This document shows, piece by piece, positions 9,406-18,101 of a DNA stretch of 64,000 bases. How positions within the stretch are numbered: position 1 is the first letter of the stretch; each line of letters opens with the position of its first letter. A program made the translations under genes and the position numbers. Under the pieces are notes generated by a model. It saw nothing but the letters and a program-made list of their open reading frames with translations. It did no database searches and had not been told where the DNA came from. The DNA comes from Pseudovibrio denitrificans JCM 12308. GTDB lineage: Bacteria; Pseudomonadota; Alphaproteobacteria; Rhizobiales; Stappiaceae. The stretch covers positions 25,471 through 89,470 of the forward strand of contig NZ_BAZK01000021.1 in the NCBI RefSeq assembly GCF_001310815.1, read 5' to 3'.

Positions 9406-9437
9406 TTGCAATTGCTAAGATAATTCTGTTGCAATTG
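9406..9437. promoter_or_regulatory. Direct repeats and ICE-like sequence upstream of the ferritin gene
   Basis: Two 9-bp direct repeats, TTGCAATTG at 9406-9414 and 9429-9437, flank a sequence (9414-9430) that partly matches the Irr iron control element TTTAGAA-N3-TTCTAAA, with a good right half (TTCT) and a weak left half. Irr control of ferritin genes is known in alphaproteobacteria. The second repeat could overlap the -35 region. Confidence 0.35.
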
Positions 9438-9505
9438 ACTTTGGTCAAGGCGATTAGTTTGTAGCTTTTCAAATCTGTCTCCACGAATTTTGATTGGAGA
9501 TTGTG

Positions 9506-10000
9506 ATGAAACTGAACACAAAAGTTGCTGACGCCCTGAACCAGCAGATCAATGCTGAGCTGAGCGCATCCTACGTTTATCTTGCTGTGGCTGCCTATTT
9601 TGACTCTTGCGAACTGCCAGGCTTTGCAAAGTGGTTCCGCCTTCATTCCAAGGAAGAAACCGAGCACGCCATGCGTATCTACGACTTCATCGTCAAGCGC
9701 GATTCCCGCGTGACGCTGGAAGGCATTTCCGCTCCGACTGTTGAATTTGATTCAGCTCAAGCTGCGATTGAACTGGCTATGAAAATGGAAGTGAAAGTAA
9801 CAGAGCAGATCCACGCTCTGTTCGATCTTGCCCATGAGGAAAAAGAGTACGGCACTCAAAACATGCTGCATTGGTTCCTGGAAGAACAGATTGAAGAGGA
9901 AGATCTGTTCCGCCGCGTTCTTGACCAGGTTAAAGCAGCTGGTGATGACCGTTGGCACCTGCTGACACTCGACGATCAGATGGGTCAGCGCCAAGCTTAA
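9506..10000 (+). CDS. ftnA: Non-heme ferritin (FtnA type)
   Basis: This 164-residue ferritin stores iron as a ferric mineral in a 24-subunit shell. The four-helix ferritin fold is evident, with ferroxidase ligands in the usual places: Glu in the first helix (NAELSASYVY), Glu and His in the second (SKEETEHAMRIYDF), and the LEEQIEEEDLFR helix with Glu and Gln. There is no heme-binding Met motif of bacterioferritin. The ATG at 9506 is preceded by TTGGAGA at a suitable distance; a TTG at 9494 is unlikely. Its position between two iron-uptake units suggests that uptake and storage are clustered here. Confidence 0.93.
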   Translation: MKLNTKVADALNQQINAELSASYVYLAVAAYFDSCELPGFAKWFRLHSKEETEHAMRIYDFIVKRDSRVTLEGISAPTVEFDSAQAAIELAMKMEVKVTEQIHALFDLAHEEKEYGTQNMLHWFLEEQIEEEDLFRRVLDQVKAAGDDRWHLLTLDDQMGQRQA

Positions 10001-10016
10001 TCCTCTTTGTTTTTAT

Positions 10017-10051
10017 GAGCCCCTGCCAAGCGATTAGTGGGGGCTTTTTTT
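10017..10051 (+). terminator. Rho-independent terminator of the ferritin gene
   Basis: AGCCCC pairs with GGGGCT across a loop of about 16 nt and is followed by a run of seven or more T starting near 10045, 17 nt after the ferritin stop. Confidence 0.75.
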
Positions 10052-10195
10052 GTGCCTTTGGTCAGCCTGTTGCGTTTAGCACCTGTTAGAATTGCCAGAT
10101 ACACACAGGTGCGATTCAGCACAAAATACCTACTAACATATTGATTTAAATAAAGAAGGGAGATCTTCACTTCCTTCACTGCAACTTCACCTATT

Positions 10196-10213
10196 TAGAT
10201 GCACTTGCATCTA
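10196..10213. promoter_or_regulatory. Perfect palindrome upstream of the second TonB receptor
   Basis: TAGATGCA-CT-TGCATCTA is an 8-2-8 palindrome about 100 bp before the receptor start. The 10-mer TTAGATGCAC that begins one base earlier also occurs on the minus strand at 4513-4522, in the promoter region of the siderophore-binding protein. A shared regulator of iron-uptake genes is plausible. Confidence 0.4.
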
Positions 10214-10311
10214 TAATTTCCTTCCCATATACCCACGCGAATAAACATGAGTAATTTTCTCATATTTGATTCGCCGTAGGTAATACGGCCAATATGTGGG
10301 TGGGGACCATA

Positions 10312-12258
10312 ATGAAGAAACTTCGGTGGCGTTTGCTTGTTTCCGTTTGTGTTTTAAACGGTGCTTATTTTTCTACCGGGGCTGCAGCGCAAGATAGCGT
10401 AGATGCCAGCGAAGAGCTGGATCCTGTTGTTGTTTACAGTTTCAACAATGACCGTTTTGCAGTGGCTGCAGACAGAAACACCTCAATCTACGTTTCCAGA
10501 CAGGCGATTGAAGCGGCAGAGATGGGCACTCTGCGGGATGTGTTTGCTGAAGACGCCTCTGTGACTGTTGGCGGCGGTATTCCGATTGCCCAAAAGATCT
10601 TCGTCAATGGTGTGGACGCGCTCAACCTGAACATGACCATTGAAGGGGCAATGCAGAACAACCGCGCCTTCCACCATGTGACAGCCAATGCCATTGATCC
10701 TGCTTTGTTGCGCGCCGTGCGTGTGGACGCAGGTATCGCGGCTGCAGATTCCGGTCCAAATGCACTGGGCGGTTCTATCGCCTTCCAGCTGATTGATGCG
10801 CTGGACTTGCTGGAAGATGGTGAGACCATGGGCGGCAAAGCCACGCTGAGCTTTGACACAAACGGCAACACGTTCTCTCAAGCCTTGACTGGTTTTGCTG
10901 AACATAACGGCTTTGATATTCTCGCCTTTGCCAAGAACGCAAAAGGACAGGATTACACCTCAGGCGGCGACTGGGAAATCCCGGGTACCGGCGCAAACCT
11001 GCAAACCGGCCTTCTCAAAGGTGGTTACACTTCTGACACCGGGCACCGGTTTGAGGTTTCCGGTATGATGTTGAAGGACAAGGAAGAGCGGCCACATCGC
11101 GCGAATATTGGCTCTCTGACGAGAAAACCTAATGATACTATTAGGCTCTATGACACTTTGCGTAAGAGCTTCTCATTCCGTTATGAGCATCTTGAGCCGA
11201 CCGATCTTTATGATCCCGAGGTGGTTTTGGGTTTCAGCGAGAACAACATTGATGTTCCTGTGCCGTATGGAAGTAAAGGCACCTCCAACACACTAAACGG
11301 CAAAGTCGCAAACACTTTCCATTTCGGTGAAGATATTGGTTTCACAACCGGCTTCGACTTTTATAGAAAGACGGCGAATTATGAAGATCCGTCCTCTGAT
11401 TTAGAAGAGGTTGCGACTAATTTCGGTGGTTTCGGACAAGTACGTTGGACCCCCTTGTCGGCATTAAAGCTCTCAGCGGGCCTGCGTCTGGATCATCAGC
11501 GGTTTGAAGGTCTTGGAGATTTTGATACTTCTGTAACAGGGCTCAGCGGTAACGGGTCTGCATCCTATGAAGTCTTGGAAGGGCTCAAACTTAAAGCTGG
11601 TTACGCCACTGTTTTTGGTGGGATCGCTCTGGAAGACAATTATGTTTTCAACCCATCCTGGGATTACTCCGGCATTAAACCATCACGTTCTCACAATGTG
11701 ACCACTGGATTTGAGTTTGAACGTTCCGGCTTCTTGCTTTCAGGTGAAGTTTTCAGGACCGACATTAGTGATGCTCGCTCAGGAGACAACAATGTCGACG
11801 TTCTTACCGAAGGCTTCAACTTGGCTGCGGGCTACAAATGGAGCTCGGGGACAGCAAAAATCACCTATTCCAACACTCGAGTGGAAGTTGATGGTGATGC
11901 AGCTGATACCTATATTGCACAGGACTTTGCCGCACCACTTGGGCAAGTTATTGCATTCAACATTTCCCATAGGTTGGAAGAGTATGATCTGACAGTTGGC
12001 GGAGATGTTCAGGCTGCTTTGGATTATGACACCGGATCTGGCGATTCCAACAGAACGATAGACGGTTACGCGGTTGTTGGGTTGTTCGCAGAGTATCAAC
12101 CTGAACAGATTGACGGTCTGAAGCTGCGCTTTGAAGCGAACAATATCTTCGATGAAGATTACTCAGACCGTGGCACCTATGGTGGTGACTATCAGACAGT
12201 GAACACCCTAAAAGAACCAGGCCGGTCTTTCAGCCTAACGGCGAACTACAAATTTTAA
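10312..12258 (+). CDS. TonB-dependent outer-membrane receptor (second copy, ligand unknown)
   Basis: The 648-residue protein begins at ATG 10312, preceded by a GTGGGGACC ribosome-binding site. It has a signal peptide ending GAAA near residue 26, a TonB-box-like LDPVVVYS, a plug domain containing FVNGVDALNLN and GPNALGGSIAF, then a barrel ending in a typical aromatic terminus (SLTANYKF). It is not closely alike to the catecholate receptor at 6.2-8.2 kb. Plug features resemble xenosiderophore or BfrD-like receptors, but the ligand is unclear. It stands alone between ferritin and a convergent MarR gene, with its own terminator, so it must use an importer encoded elsewhere or the ABC system at 0.8-4.4 kb. 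Confidence 0.88.
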   Translation: MKKLRWRLLVSVCVLNGAYFSTGAAAQDSVDASEELDPVVVYSFNNDRFAVAADRNTSIYVSRQAIEAAEMGTLRDVFAEDASVTVGGGIPIAQKIFVNGVDALNLNMTIEGAMQNNRAFHHVTANAIDPALLRAVRVDAGIAAADSGPNALGGSIAFQLIDALDLLEDGETMGGKATLSFDTNGNTFSQALTGFAEHNGFDILAFAKNAKGQDYTSGGDWEIPGTGANLQTGLLKGGYTSDTGHRFEVSGMMLKDKEERPHRANIGSLTRKPNDTIRLYDTLRKSFSFRYEHLEPTDLYDPEVVLGFSENNIDVPVPYGSKGTSNTLNGKVANTFHFGEDIGFTTGFDFYRKTANYEDPSSDLEEVATNFGGFGQVRWTPLSALKLSAGLRLDHQRFEGLGDFDTSVTGLSGNGSASYEVLEGLKLKAGYATVFGGIALEDNYVFNPSWDYSGIKPSRSHNVTTGFEFERSGFLLSGEVFRTDISDARSGDNNVDVLTEGFNLAAGYKWSSGTAKITYSNTRVEVDGDAADTYIAQDFAAPLGQVIAFNISHRLEEYDLTVGGDVQAALDYDTGSGDSNRTIDGYAVVGLFAEYQPEQIDGLKLRFEANNIFDEDYSDRGTYGGDYQTVNTLKEPGRSFSLTANYKF

Positions 12259-12267
12259 AATGAATTT

Positions 12268-12293
12268 GGGCCGCTGCTGAGCGGCCCTTTTTT
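12268..12293 (+). terminator. Rho-independent terminator of the second TonB receptor
   Basis: GGGCCGCT and AGCGGCCC form a perfect 8-bp stem with a GCTG loop, followed by TTTTTT. It ends at the stop codon of the convergent MarR gene. Confidence 0.85.
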
Positions 12294-12750
12294 ATGAATA
12301 GATCTTTGTTAGCAGTTTGAAGAGCGTAAAGGCTTCGTCCTTGTTGAGATGGGCGCCGACTTCCTTTTGAATAGTGCGGAAGTAGTGGGGCCAGAGCTCT
12401 TTGTTGACGTCTGCTCCCTTCTTCGTCAGGAAGATCAGATGAGCGCGACCATCTTCTTTATCGGGTTGACGCTCCACCAAGCCCTTCTTTTCCATTCGTG
12501 AGATATGCCGCGACATGGTGAACTGGGCCATGTAAAGCTTGTCCTGCAAATCAGCAGCCTTTGCGCCTTGCTCTCCTGCCCGCTCAATCTCCAGCATGAT
12601 CTCGTACCAGACCGGATTATCAATGCCGTAGTCACGCAAGCTCCGCTCAAACCTTGGGTAGAGGTAGCGATGAGCCCGCATCAGGTGAAACCAGGCACGA
12701 CTGGCCAGTTCTTCCTGATTTTCCGCTTCAATCTCATTGTAAGTCTTCAT
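12292..12750 (-). CDS. MarR-family transcriptional regulator
   Basis: This 152-residue regulator starts at ATG 12750, with AGGA 9 nt upstream. It shows the MarR winged-helix domain: a recognition-helix region (MAQFTMSRHISRMEKKGLVERQ, residues about 73-94) and a wing with the DxRxH-type motif KEDGRAHLIFLTKKG. MarR proteins are dimeric repressors that often sense phenolic or oxidant signals. It converges with the TonB receptor and is separated by about 100 bp from the anti-sigma gene, so its targets cannot be deduced from position. Confidence 0.88.
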   Translation of the reverse strand: MKTYNEIEAENQEELASRAWFHLMRAHRYLYPRFERSLRDYGIDNPVWYEIMLEIERAGEQGAKAADLQDKLYMAQFTMSRHISRMEKKGLVERQPDKEDGRAHLIFLTKKGADVNKELWPHYFRTIQKEVGAHLNKDEAFTLFKLLTKIYS

Positions 12751-12852
12751 AAAACAACATCCTGATCGGCAATTCCGAAGACTTATCATAAGAACACCCG
12801 TCAATGCAGGGGCTCTTGAAGATACTGACAGAAAGATAAGTGCTTAGACCAC

Positions 12853-13608
12853 CTACAGAACGTGGGAGTGGATTTGCTGAGCCACGGTGTCGATGCGGTT
12901 CTGGTTGTCCCCGCCGATGACCAGATAGCGGTAGCCATTGCCGGTCCAGTCGGCGGCTGCCATGCCTTTCAGATTATCGGAGTGCATGGCGGTATCTGAT
13001 GCGCCGGTGTCTTTCAGGATGCAGAATGCGATGGGAGCGCCATTTGGATCCGCGAAGACGATCTGGATCAGCGGAGCCCCTTCATGGCCAAGGATCTGGG
13101 TTCTGAGCAGCTTCAGGCCTTGCAGGTCCGTCAGGTCGCTCAGGTTAAGCTGCTGGCCTACCGCAGCAGACGCTATGGCAAGTTCCTGCTTCAGTTCGGC
13201 TTCTGAGCGGTTGAGAGATGCAATGGTGTCTTTGACGTAAAGGGCCTGATAGCTGGCGACTTCCTGGCGCCAATCCGGTGCATCATCCGCCCAGACCATC
13301 ATACCAGCGCCGATCACAAGGCCTGCCACTAGCGTTGCCGCGCGGGCGCCCCATTGGCGATAGAACGGTGTGGTCGGGATTTGCTCACTGGCGGTATCTT
13401 CAAAAATCTTCTCTTCCAGTTCCTTCAGGTGTCCTGGAGCTGGTTGGTCTGCAAAGCCGTGCTGGATGACCGGTATCAGACCTTCCAGAGCCAGAAGGCG
13501 CTGCTCAAGTATTGGGTCGTTTTCCAGATCTGCTTCGATCTGCTGGGCCAGAGAGGCTTCTGCCGTACCAGCGAGATAGGAACGCAGTTGTGCATCGGTG
13601 TATGTCAT
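12853..13608 (-). CDS. Anti-sigma factor (membrane-anchored)
   Basis: The 251-residue protein has an N-terminal cytoplasmic segment (about 1-90) that begins like short anti-sigma domains (YTDAQLRSYLAGTA), one membrane helix near 95-115 (ATLVAGLVIGAGMMVW), and a C-terminal periplasmic domain of about 135 residues. It overlaps the stop of the ECF sigma gene by 4 bp (ATGA), the usual coupling for a sigma/anti-sigma pair. No zinc-binding HxxxCxxC motif is seen, so it is not a ZAS-type factor. It probably sequesters the sigma factor until an envelope signal is received; the YceI-cytochrome gene opposite is a likely target. Confidence 0.8.
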   Translation of the reverse strand: MTYTDAQLRSYLAGTAEASLAQQIEADLENDPILEQRLLALEGLIPVIQHGFADQPAPGHLKELEEKIFEDTASEQIPTTPFYRQWGARAATLVAGLVIGAGMMVWADDAPDWRQEVASYQALYVKDTIASLNRSEAELKQELAIASAAVGQQLNLSDLTDLQGLKLLRTQILGHEGAPLIQIVFADPNGAPIAFCILKDTGASDTAMHSDNLKGMAAADWTGNGYRYLVIGGDNQNRIDTVAQQIHSHVL

Positions 13609-14141
13609 GCCAGCTCTCCTTTCTTCATCTGGTTGGCGTGATCCTGTTGCAAAGGTGCCAGTGTTTTGCGCGCAGCAGATAATCGACTCATGACCGTCCC
13701 AATAGGAATACCCAAAATTGCGGCTGCTTCGCGATAGGTGAATTGCTCTACAAAGACAAGTTCCACCACAGAACGCTGTCCTTCTGGCAGCTGCATCACT
13801 TGCTTAAACACTTCAGCGGCGAAAATATTCGTTTCTGGGGATGGTGACGGATCTATAAGGCCAGATTCCACGGCAGCATCAAGCTGTCCGGTCTTTCTGA
13901 GGTGCTGGCTGCGCATTTCGTTGAGCCAGATGGACCGGCAGATGGTCATGGTCCAGGCGGCAAAGTTTGATCCGGCCTTGAACTGGCTTTCCCTTTCCAG
14001 CGCGCGCAGGCATGTGGCCTGCACCAGATCGTCTGCCAGATCCTTTTGCCCGGCCAACGATAGCGCAAAGCGCCAGAGCCTTGGCATCACTGTGATCAGA
14101 TCCCCCTGAAAACGCTTCGGATATTTTTTTCCAAAATGCAT
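13605..14141 (-). CDS. ECF-family RNA polymerase sigma factor
   Basis: This 178-residue group IV sigma factor starts at ATG 14141 (MHFGKKY); an in-frame start at 14201 would overlap the divergent promoter. Region 2 (about 18-85) contains the core-binding DLADDLVQATCLRALE element and the -10 recognition part (FAAWTMTICRSIWLNEMRS). Region 4 (about 115-170) carries a helix-turn-helix (YREAAAILGIPIGTVMSRLSAARK) for -35 binding. It is translationally coupled to the anti-sigma gene and divergent from the YceI-cytochrome c gene, 86 bp away, which suggests autoregulation and control of that gene. Confidence 0.92.
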   Translation of the reverse strand: MHFGKKYPKRFQGDLITVMPRLWRFALSLAGQKDLADDLVQATCLRALERESQFKAGSNFAAWTMTICRSIWLNEMRSQHLRKTGQLDAAVESGLIDPSPSPETNIFAAEVFKQVMQLPEGQRSVVELVFVEQFTYREAAAILGIPIGTVMSRLSAARKTLAPLQQDHANQMKKGELA

Positions 14142-14226
14142 CGAATAAAAGCCAGCTGTCGTGTGTTTCCCATTTGATAGCAACCAAAAATCGTCAATCA
14201 CATCAAATCACGAAGGCGACATACCT

Positions 14227-15168
14227 ATGGTAAAATCCTTTTTCCGTACCTCCGCGATGCTTTTATTGTTGTCCGGCAGCGCTCTTGCACAGAGCTGGAC
14301 AGTTGACAGCGACAGCTCGCGTCTTTCCTACGGCACAATCAAAAAGAACACCGTTGGTGAGGTGAACAGCTTTGAAAAGCTTTCCGGCACGGTGTCTGAG
14401 AATGGCAAACTGCAACTGGCGATTGATCTGGGATCAGTTGAAACCAACATCGATATCCGCAACGAGCGTATGCGTCAGATCGTGTTTCAAAGCATTGGTG
14501 CGGCTGATCTGACAGCGCAGCTGGATATGGCAGAGCTGAACAAGCTTGGCGTGGGAGAAACGACCATCGTTGATCTGGAAGCCACGCTGAACCTGCTGGG
14601 AACCGAGGTTCCGCTGGAAACGGAAGTGTTTGTGGCCCGGATTTCTGAGGGCAAGGTTCTGGCGACCACCAATGACATGCTGTTTTTGGGGACAGAAGAG
14701 GCTGGTGTGAATGCTGGCGTTGATCAGCTGAAGGTGCTTGCCAAGCTGAACAGCATTACGCGGACTGTGCCGGTGACCTTGCGTCTTGTTTTGAATGCGG
14801 ATGGTAAACAGGCAACTGCTGCGCCAGCGCCCGTGGCTGCCCCGGTTCAGGTGGCGCTGGCAGGTGACGTGAAGGCGGGCAAGAAGGTTTTTAAGAAGTG
14901 CAGAGCCTGCCACAGCGTGAAGGAAGGACAGAACAAGGTTGGACCCAGCCTTTATGGTGTGATTGGCAGCCAAGCAGGTGCTGTTGAGGGCTTCAAATAC
15001 TCCAAAGCCATGGCGAATGCGGATGTGACCTGGGATGCTTCGAGCCTGACTGAGTTCCTCGCCAAGCCAAAGAAGTTTATTCCGAAGAACCGTATGGCCT
15101 TTGCAGGCCTGAAGAAGCCAGCAGATATTGAGAACCTGCTGGCTTATCTGGACAGCGCATCAAAATAG
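14227..15168 (+). CDS. YceI-like domain fused to class I cytochrome c
   Basis: This is a 313-residue exported protein. Signal peptide: Lys/Arg start, Leu-rich core, cleavage after ALA near residue 21. Residues about 22-195 form a YceI lipocalin-like domain (starts SWTVDSDSSRLSY; contains NIDIRNERMR). An Ala/Pro linker (about 195-212) leads to a class I cytochrome c with the heme motif CRACH at residues about 225-229, VGPSLYGVIG after it, and a likely axial Met in NRMAFAG near 290. YceI domains bind isoprenoid lipids such as quinone-like molecules; the fusion suggests periplasmic electron transfer involving a lipophilic carrier. The start is supported by GAAGGCGAC upstream. It is probably driven by the divergent ECF factor. 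Confidence 0.85.
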   Translation: MVKSFFRTSAMLLLLSGSALAQSWTVDSDSSRLSYGTIKKNTVGEVNSFEKLSGTVSENGKLQLAIDLGSVETNIDIRNERMRQIVFQSIGAADLTAQLDMAELNKLGVGETTIVDLEATLNLLGTEVPLETEVFVARISEGKVLATTNDMLFLGTEEAGVNAGVDQLKVLAKLNSITRTVPVTLRLVLNADGKQATAAPAPVAAPVQVALAGDVKAGKKVFKKCRACHSVKEGQNKVGPSLYGVIGSQAGAVEGFKYSKAMANADVTWDASSLTEFLAKPKKFIPKNRMAFAGLKKPADIENLLAYLDSASK

Positions 15169-15186
15169 CTGCGGTTTGATGCGCAA

Positions 15187-15219
15187 GCGCCCGCTCGTTT
15201 TTCCACCGCGAGTGGGCGC
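15187..15219. terminator. Hairpin between convergent cytochrome fusion and bioZ
   Basis: GCGCCCGCTCG pairs with CGAGTGGGCGC over 10 of 11 positions, with an 11-nt loop. It lies between convergent genes and could end transcription from both sides, though neither strand shows a strong T-run after it. Confidence 0.5.
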
Positions 15220-15225
15220 CCCTTG

Positions 15226-16218
15226 TTACATGCCGATCAGCAATGAGCCACTGACGAAGCCTGCGCCAATCGCAGACAGCAACAGCTTGTCACCGGGCTT
15301 ATAGCTGCGCTCTTCACGGCATTTGGATAGGCTGAATGGGATCGTTGCCGCAGAGCTGTTGCCGTACTCCCCCAGAGTCATCAGAGTCTTGCCGGTGTTT
15401 ATTCCCAGATTGGTTCCAACGGCCTGAATGATCCGTGCGTTGGCTTGATGGGGAGCCCAGTGGTCCACATCAGATGGTTTCAACCCGGCCTTATCCAATA
15501 TCTTCATGGCAGAGTCTGTGAGGGTGTTCACCGCTTTGGCGAATACGGTCTGACCGCCTTTCAAGCTCATCAGGTATTCGTTGGGGTCCATATCCGGTCG
15601 GTACGGATTGCGGCTGCCGCCACCTGAGATCTTGATGAGATCGTAGTAAGCGCCATCGGAGGCAAGATCGGAAGCAAGAATGCCCTGCCCGTCCTGCGTT
15701 GGCGGTGTCACTACAACGGCTCCAGCCGCATCTGCAAACAGCACGCGGCTAGCCCGTTCTTCCGGATTGATACGGCGGCTCAGGATGTTGGCTGCGACGA
15801 CCAGCACCGCAATGCCCTGCGTTTTGGCATAGGCATCGGCCATGGCGAGTGCGTAGAGGAACCCGGCGCACGCACCTGCCATATCGATGCCACCAGAGTT
15901 CGGCAGGCCGAGCTTGTGCACCAGCAGCGGAGCAGATGGTGGCAGCAGGTGATCCGGCGTGCTGGTAGCCAGCAGTGTCAGGCCGATCTTGGACGGATCG
16001 ATGCCAGAATCTTCGATGGCCATTTGTGCAGCTGGCAGCGCGATGTCTGTCAGAGCTTGATCCGGCGCCACATAGCGGCGTGCGCGAATGCCTGTACGGC
16101 GCTCAATCCAGCCCTCTTCAAGGCCCAGATCCTGCTCGATTTCAGCGTTTGCTACACGTCGTTGCGGGGCGTAGTGCCCAAAACCAATCAGTCCACCGCG
16201 ATCCTTAAAGGAGTTCAT
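15226..16218 (-). CDS. bioZ: BioZ: 3-oxoacyl-ACP synthase III-like enzyme for biotin synthesis
   Basis: The 330-residue KASIII-fold enzyme carries the Cys-His-Asn triad: Cys in DMAGACAGFLYA, His in WAPHQANARII and Asn in GEYGNSSAA. In alphaproteobacteria BioZ makes the pimeloyl precursor of biotin by condensing a glutaryl thioester with malonyl-ACP, replacing BioC/BioH. The reason to call BioZ rather than FabH is context: ATG 16218 overlaps the end of bioA by 14 bp as last gene of a bioBFDAZ operon. No bioC or bioH is visible. An extended start at 16239 is possible but lies inside bioA. Confidence 0.9.
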   Translation of the reverse strand: MNSFKDRGGLIGFGHYAPQRRVANAEIEQDLGLEEGWIERRTGIRARRYVAPDQALTDIALPAAQMAIEDSGIDPSKIGLTLLATSTPDHLLPPSAPLLVHKLGLPNSGGIDMAGACAGFLYALAMADAYAKTQGIAVLVVAANILSRRINPEERASRVLFADAAGAVVVTPPTQDGQGILASDLASDGAYYDLIKISGGGSRNPYRPDMDPNEYLMSLKGGQTVFAKAVNTLTDSAMKILDKAGLKPSDVDHWAPHQANARIIQAVGTNLGINTGKTLMTLGEYGNSSAATIPFSLSKCREERSYKPGDKLLLSAIGAGFVSGSLLIGM

Positions 16219-17463
16219 CAGCGGCCTCGGCAATTGCATCGTAGATCTGGTTGATGTCGTCTTGCGTTACACAGTAAGGCGGCATGGAATAGAGTGTGTT
16301 GCCCAGTGGGCGCAGCAGCAGGTTCTTAGATTTGAAGAACTCATAGAGGCGCGGGCCAATATCGGACAGATAACCGTGATCCTTCACGTTGATATCCATT
16401 GCGGCAATAGTGCCGGTCTGACGGATGTTGGTGAAGCGGTCGTCATCCTTAAAGCGCGCCAGACCTGCTGCCTGCATTTCAATGAGGTTTTCAATGCGCT
16501 CGTAGACAGGTTCGTTCTCCCAGATCTCCAGATTGGCAACTGCTGCGGCGCACGCAATCGGGTTGGCCGTGTAGGAGCTGGAGTGGAAGAAGGTTTTGCT
16601 TCTGTCTGTCGAATAATGCTCATCATAAATAGCTGAGGAGCACATGGTGATCGCAAGTGGCAGAGACCCGCCGGTCAGGCCCTTGGAATAGCACGCGATG
16701 TCTGGCGTGATCTGGGCGTGCTCACAGGCGAACAATTTGCCTGTGCGGCCCCAGCCGGTCATCACTTCATCAGCGATGAACAGGGTGTTGTGCTTTTTGC
16801 AGGTCTCATAGAGCGCCCGCAGCGTTTCTGCGGAGTACATGAGCATGCCACCCGCGCCCAGAACCAAAGGTTCGACAATAAAGGCGGCAACATCGCCTTG
16901 AGCGCAGAGCTTTTCCAGCTGGTCGATTGTGGCTTGCTCGTTGCCCGCAGACGGGAACGGCACTTTAGCCACATCAAACAGCAGCGGATTGTAAGGCTGG
17001 TTGAACACCCCACGCTCACCAACAGACATGGTGCCGATGGTGTCGCCGTGATAGCTGTTTTCCATCACGATGATGCGCTGGCGGTTCTCGCCAGATGATG
17101 CCAGTAGCCGAGGGCCATCTTCAGCGCAACTTCCACACTGGTGGAACCGCTGTCGGAGAAGAACACGTAATCCAGACCATCTGGTGTGCAGCTCAGCAGC
17201 TGCTGGGCCAGACGTTCAGCTGGTTCGTGGGTATGGCCAGCGAAGATCACCTGATCCAGCTTATCGGCCTGCTCTTTGATGGCGCCAATGACGTGCGGAT
17301 GGCAGTGACCGTGGGTGACGACCCACCAGGATGCGATGGCGTCGAGCAGTTTTTCACCGTCAGCCTTGGTCAGGTAAGCACCGGAACCGCCGGTAATCTT
17401 GGTCATTTCCTGCAGCACGGCATGCTGAGTGAACGGATGCCAGATCGGTGAGCTCTTGGACAT
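16205..17463 (-). CDS. bioA: Adenosylmethionine-8-amino-7-oxononanoate transaminase, frameshifted
   Basis: BioA transfers an amino group from S-adenosylmethionine to KAPA to give DAPA, using PLP. The first 126 residues (WHPFTQH start; ASWWVVTHGHCHP) are in one frame to about 17095, and the rest, from MENSYHGDTIG, is in the next frame. One extra base at 17091-17096 (complement of CATCTGGCG) joins them into 419 residues, normal for BioA. The PLP lysine lies in CYSKGLTGG and the conserved DEVMTGWGRTG precedes it. Its start overlaps the bioD stop by one base (TAATG). The defect is likely a sequencing deletion. Confidence 0.88.
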
Positions 17464-18101
17464 TAAGCGGTCTCCCCGGTTTGCGTGCAGAAATCTTCCA
17501 GACGGAAGTTCTCAACAAACGCTGTTCTTATTGTTTCTGGGGTGATTTCTTTCAGCAGCGGCAAGCGGCCAAGTTTTTTGACGCCTGCGTATTCTGCAAT
17601 GGTGCGCTCAGAATCTGCCACTTCATCGCCAATGAATACGATGCCGAGCAGATTGCAGCCACGGGCTCGCAGCGCTTCAATGGAAAGCAGGCTGTGATTG
17701 ATGGTGCCAAGACCTGTGCGGGCGCACAGCACAATGGGTGCCTGCCACTTTTTGAAAAGGTCGATATAGAGCGTCTCGCGGGTGAGCGGGACCATAAGGC
17801 CGCCTGCCCCTTCAACCACCAGAGGACCATCAATCTCAGGCAGGGTCAGGTTCTCGACATCAATCAGGACGCCTTCTTCCTCTGCAGAAAAGTGCGGAGA
17901 TGCCGGAATTTGCAAGCGATATGTTTCGGGCAAAGCCGTGCAGCCTGTGAGGCGTGTGACAGCCTGCGTATCTGTTTCTTCTTCCAGGCCAGACTGGACA
18001 GGTTTCCAGTAGGTGGCGGAAAGAGCCTGAGTCAGCGCTGCAGAAAAGATTGTTTTGCCGATGCCGGTGTCTGTACCAGTAACAATGATTGGTTGTGTCA
18101 T
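17463..18101 (-). CDS. bioD: Dethiobiotin synthetase
   Basis: The 212-residue ATP-dependent carboxylase closes the ureido ring of dethiobiotin from DAPA and CO2. The P-loop TGTDTGIGKT is at residues 8-17, the KPVQSGLEEETD substrate-binding segment follows near 34, and VEGAGGLMVPLT near 107 is the conserved active-site Gly-rich loop. It overlaps bioF by 4 bp upstream and bioA by one base downstream, so translation is coupled through the operon. Confidence 0.94.
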   Translation of the reverse strand: MTQPIIVTGTDTGIGKTIFSAALTQALSATYWKPVQSGLEEETDTQAVTRLTGCTALPETYRLQIPASPHFSAEEEGVLIDVENLTLPEIDGPLVVEGAGGLMVPLTRETLYIDLFKKWQAPIVLCARTGLGTINHSLLSIEALRARGCNLLGIVFIGDEVADSERTIAEYAGVKKLGRLPLLKEITPETIRTAFVENFRLEDFCTQTGETA

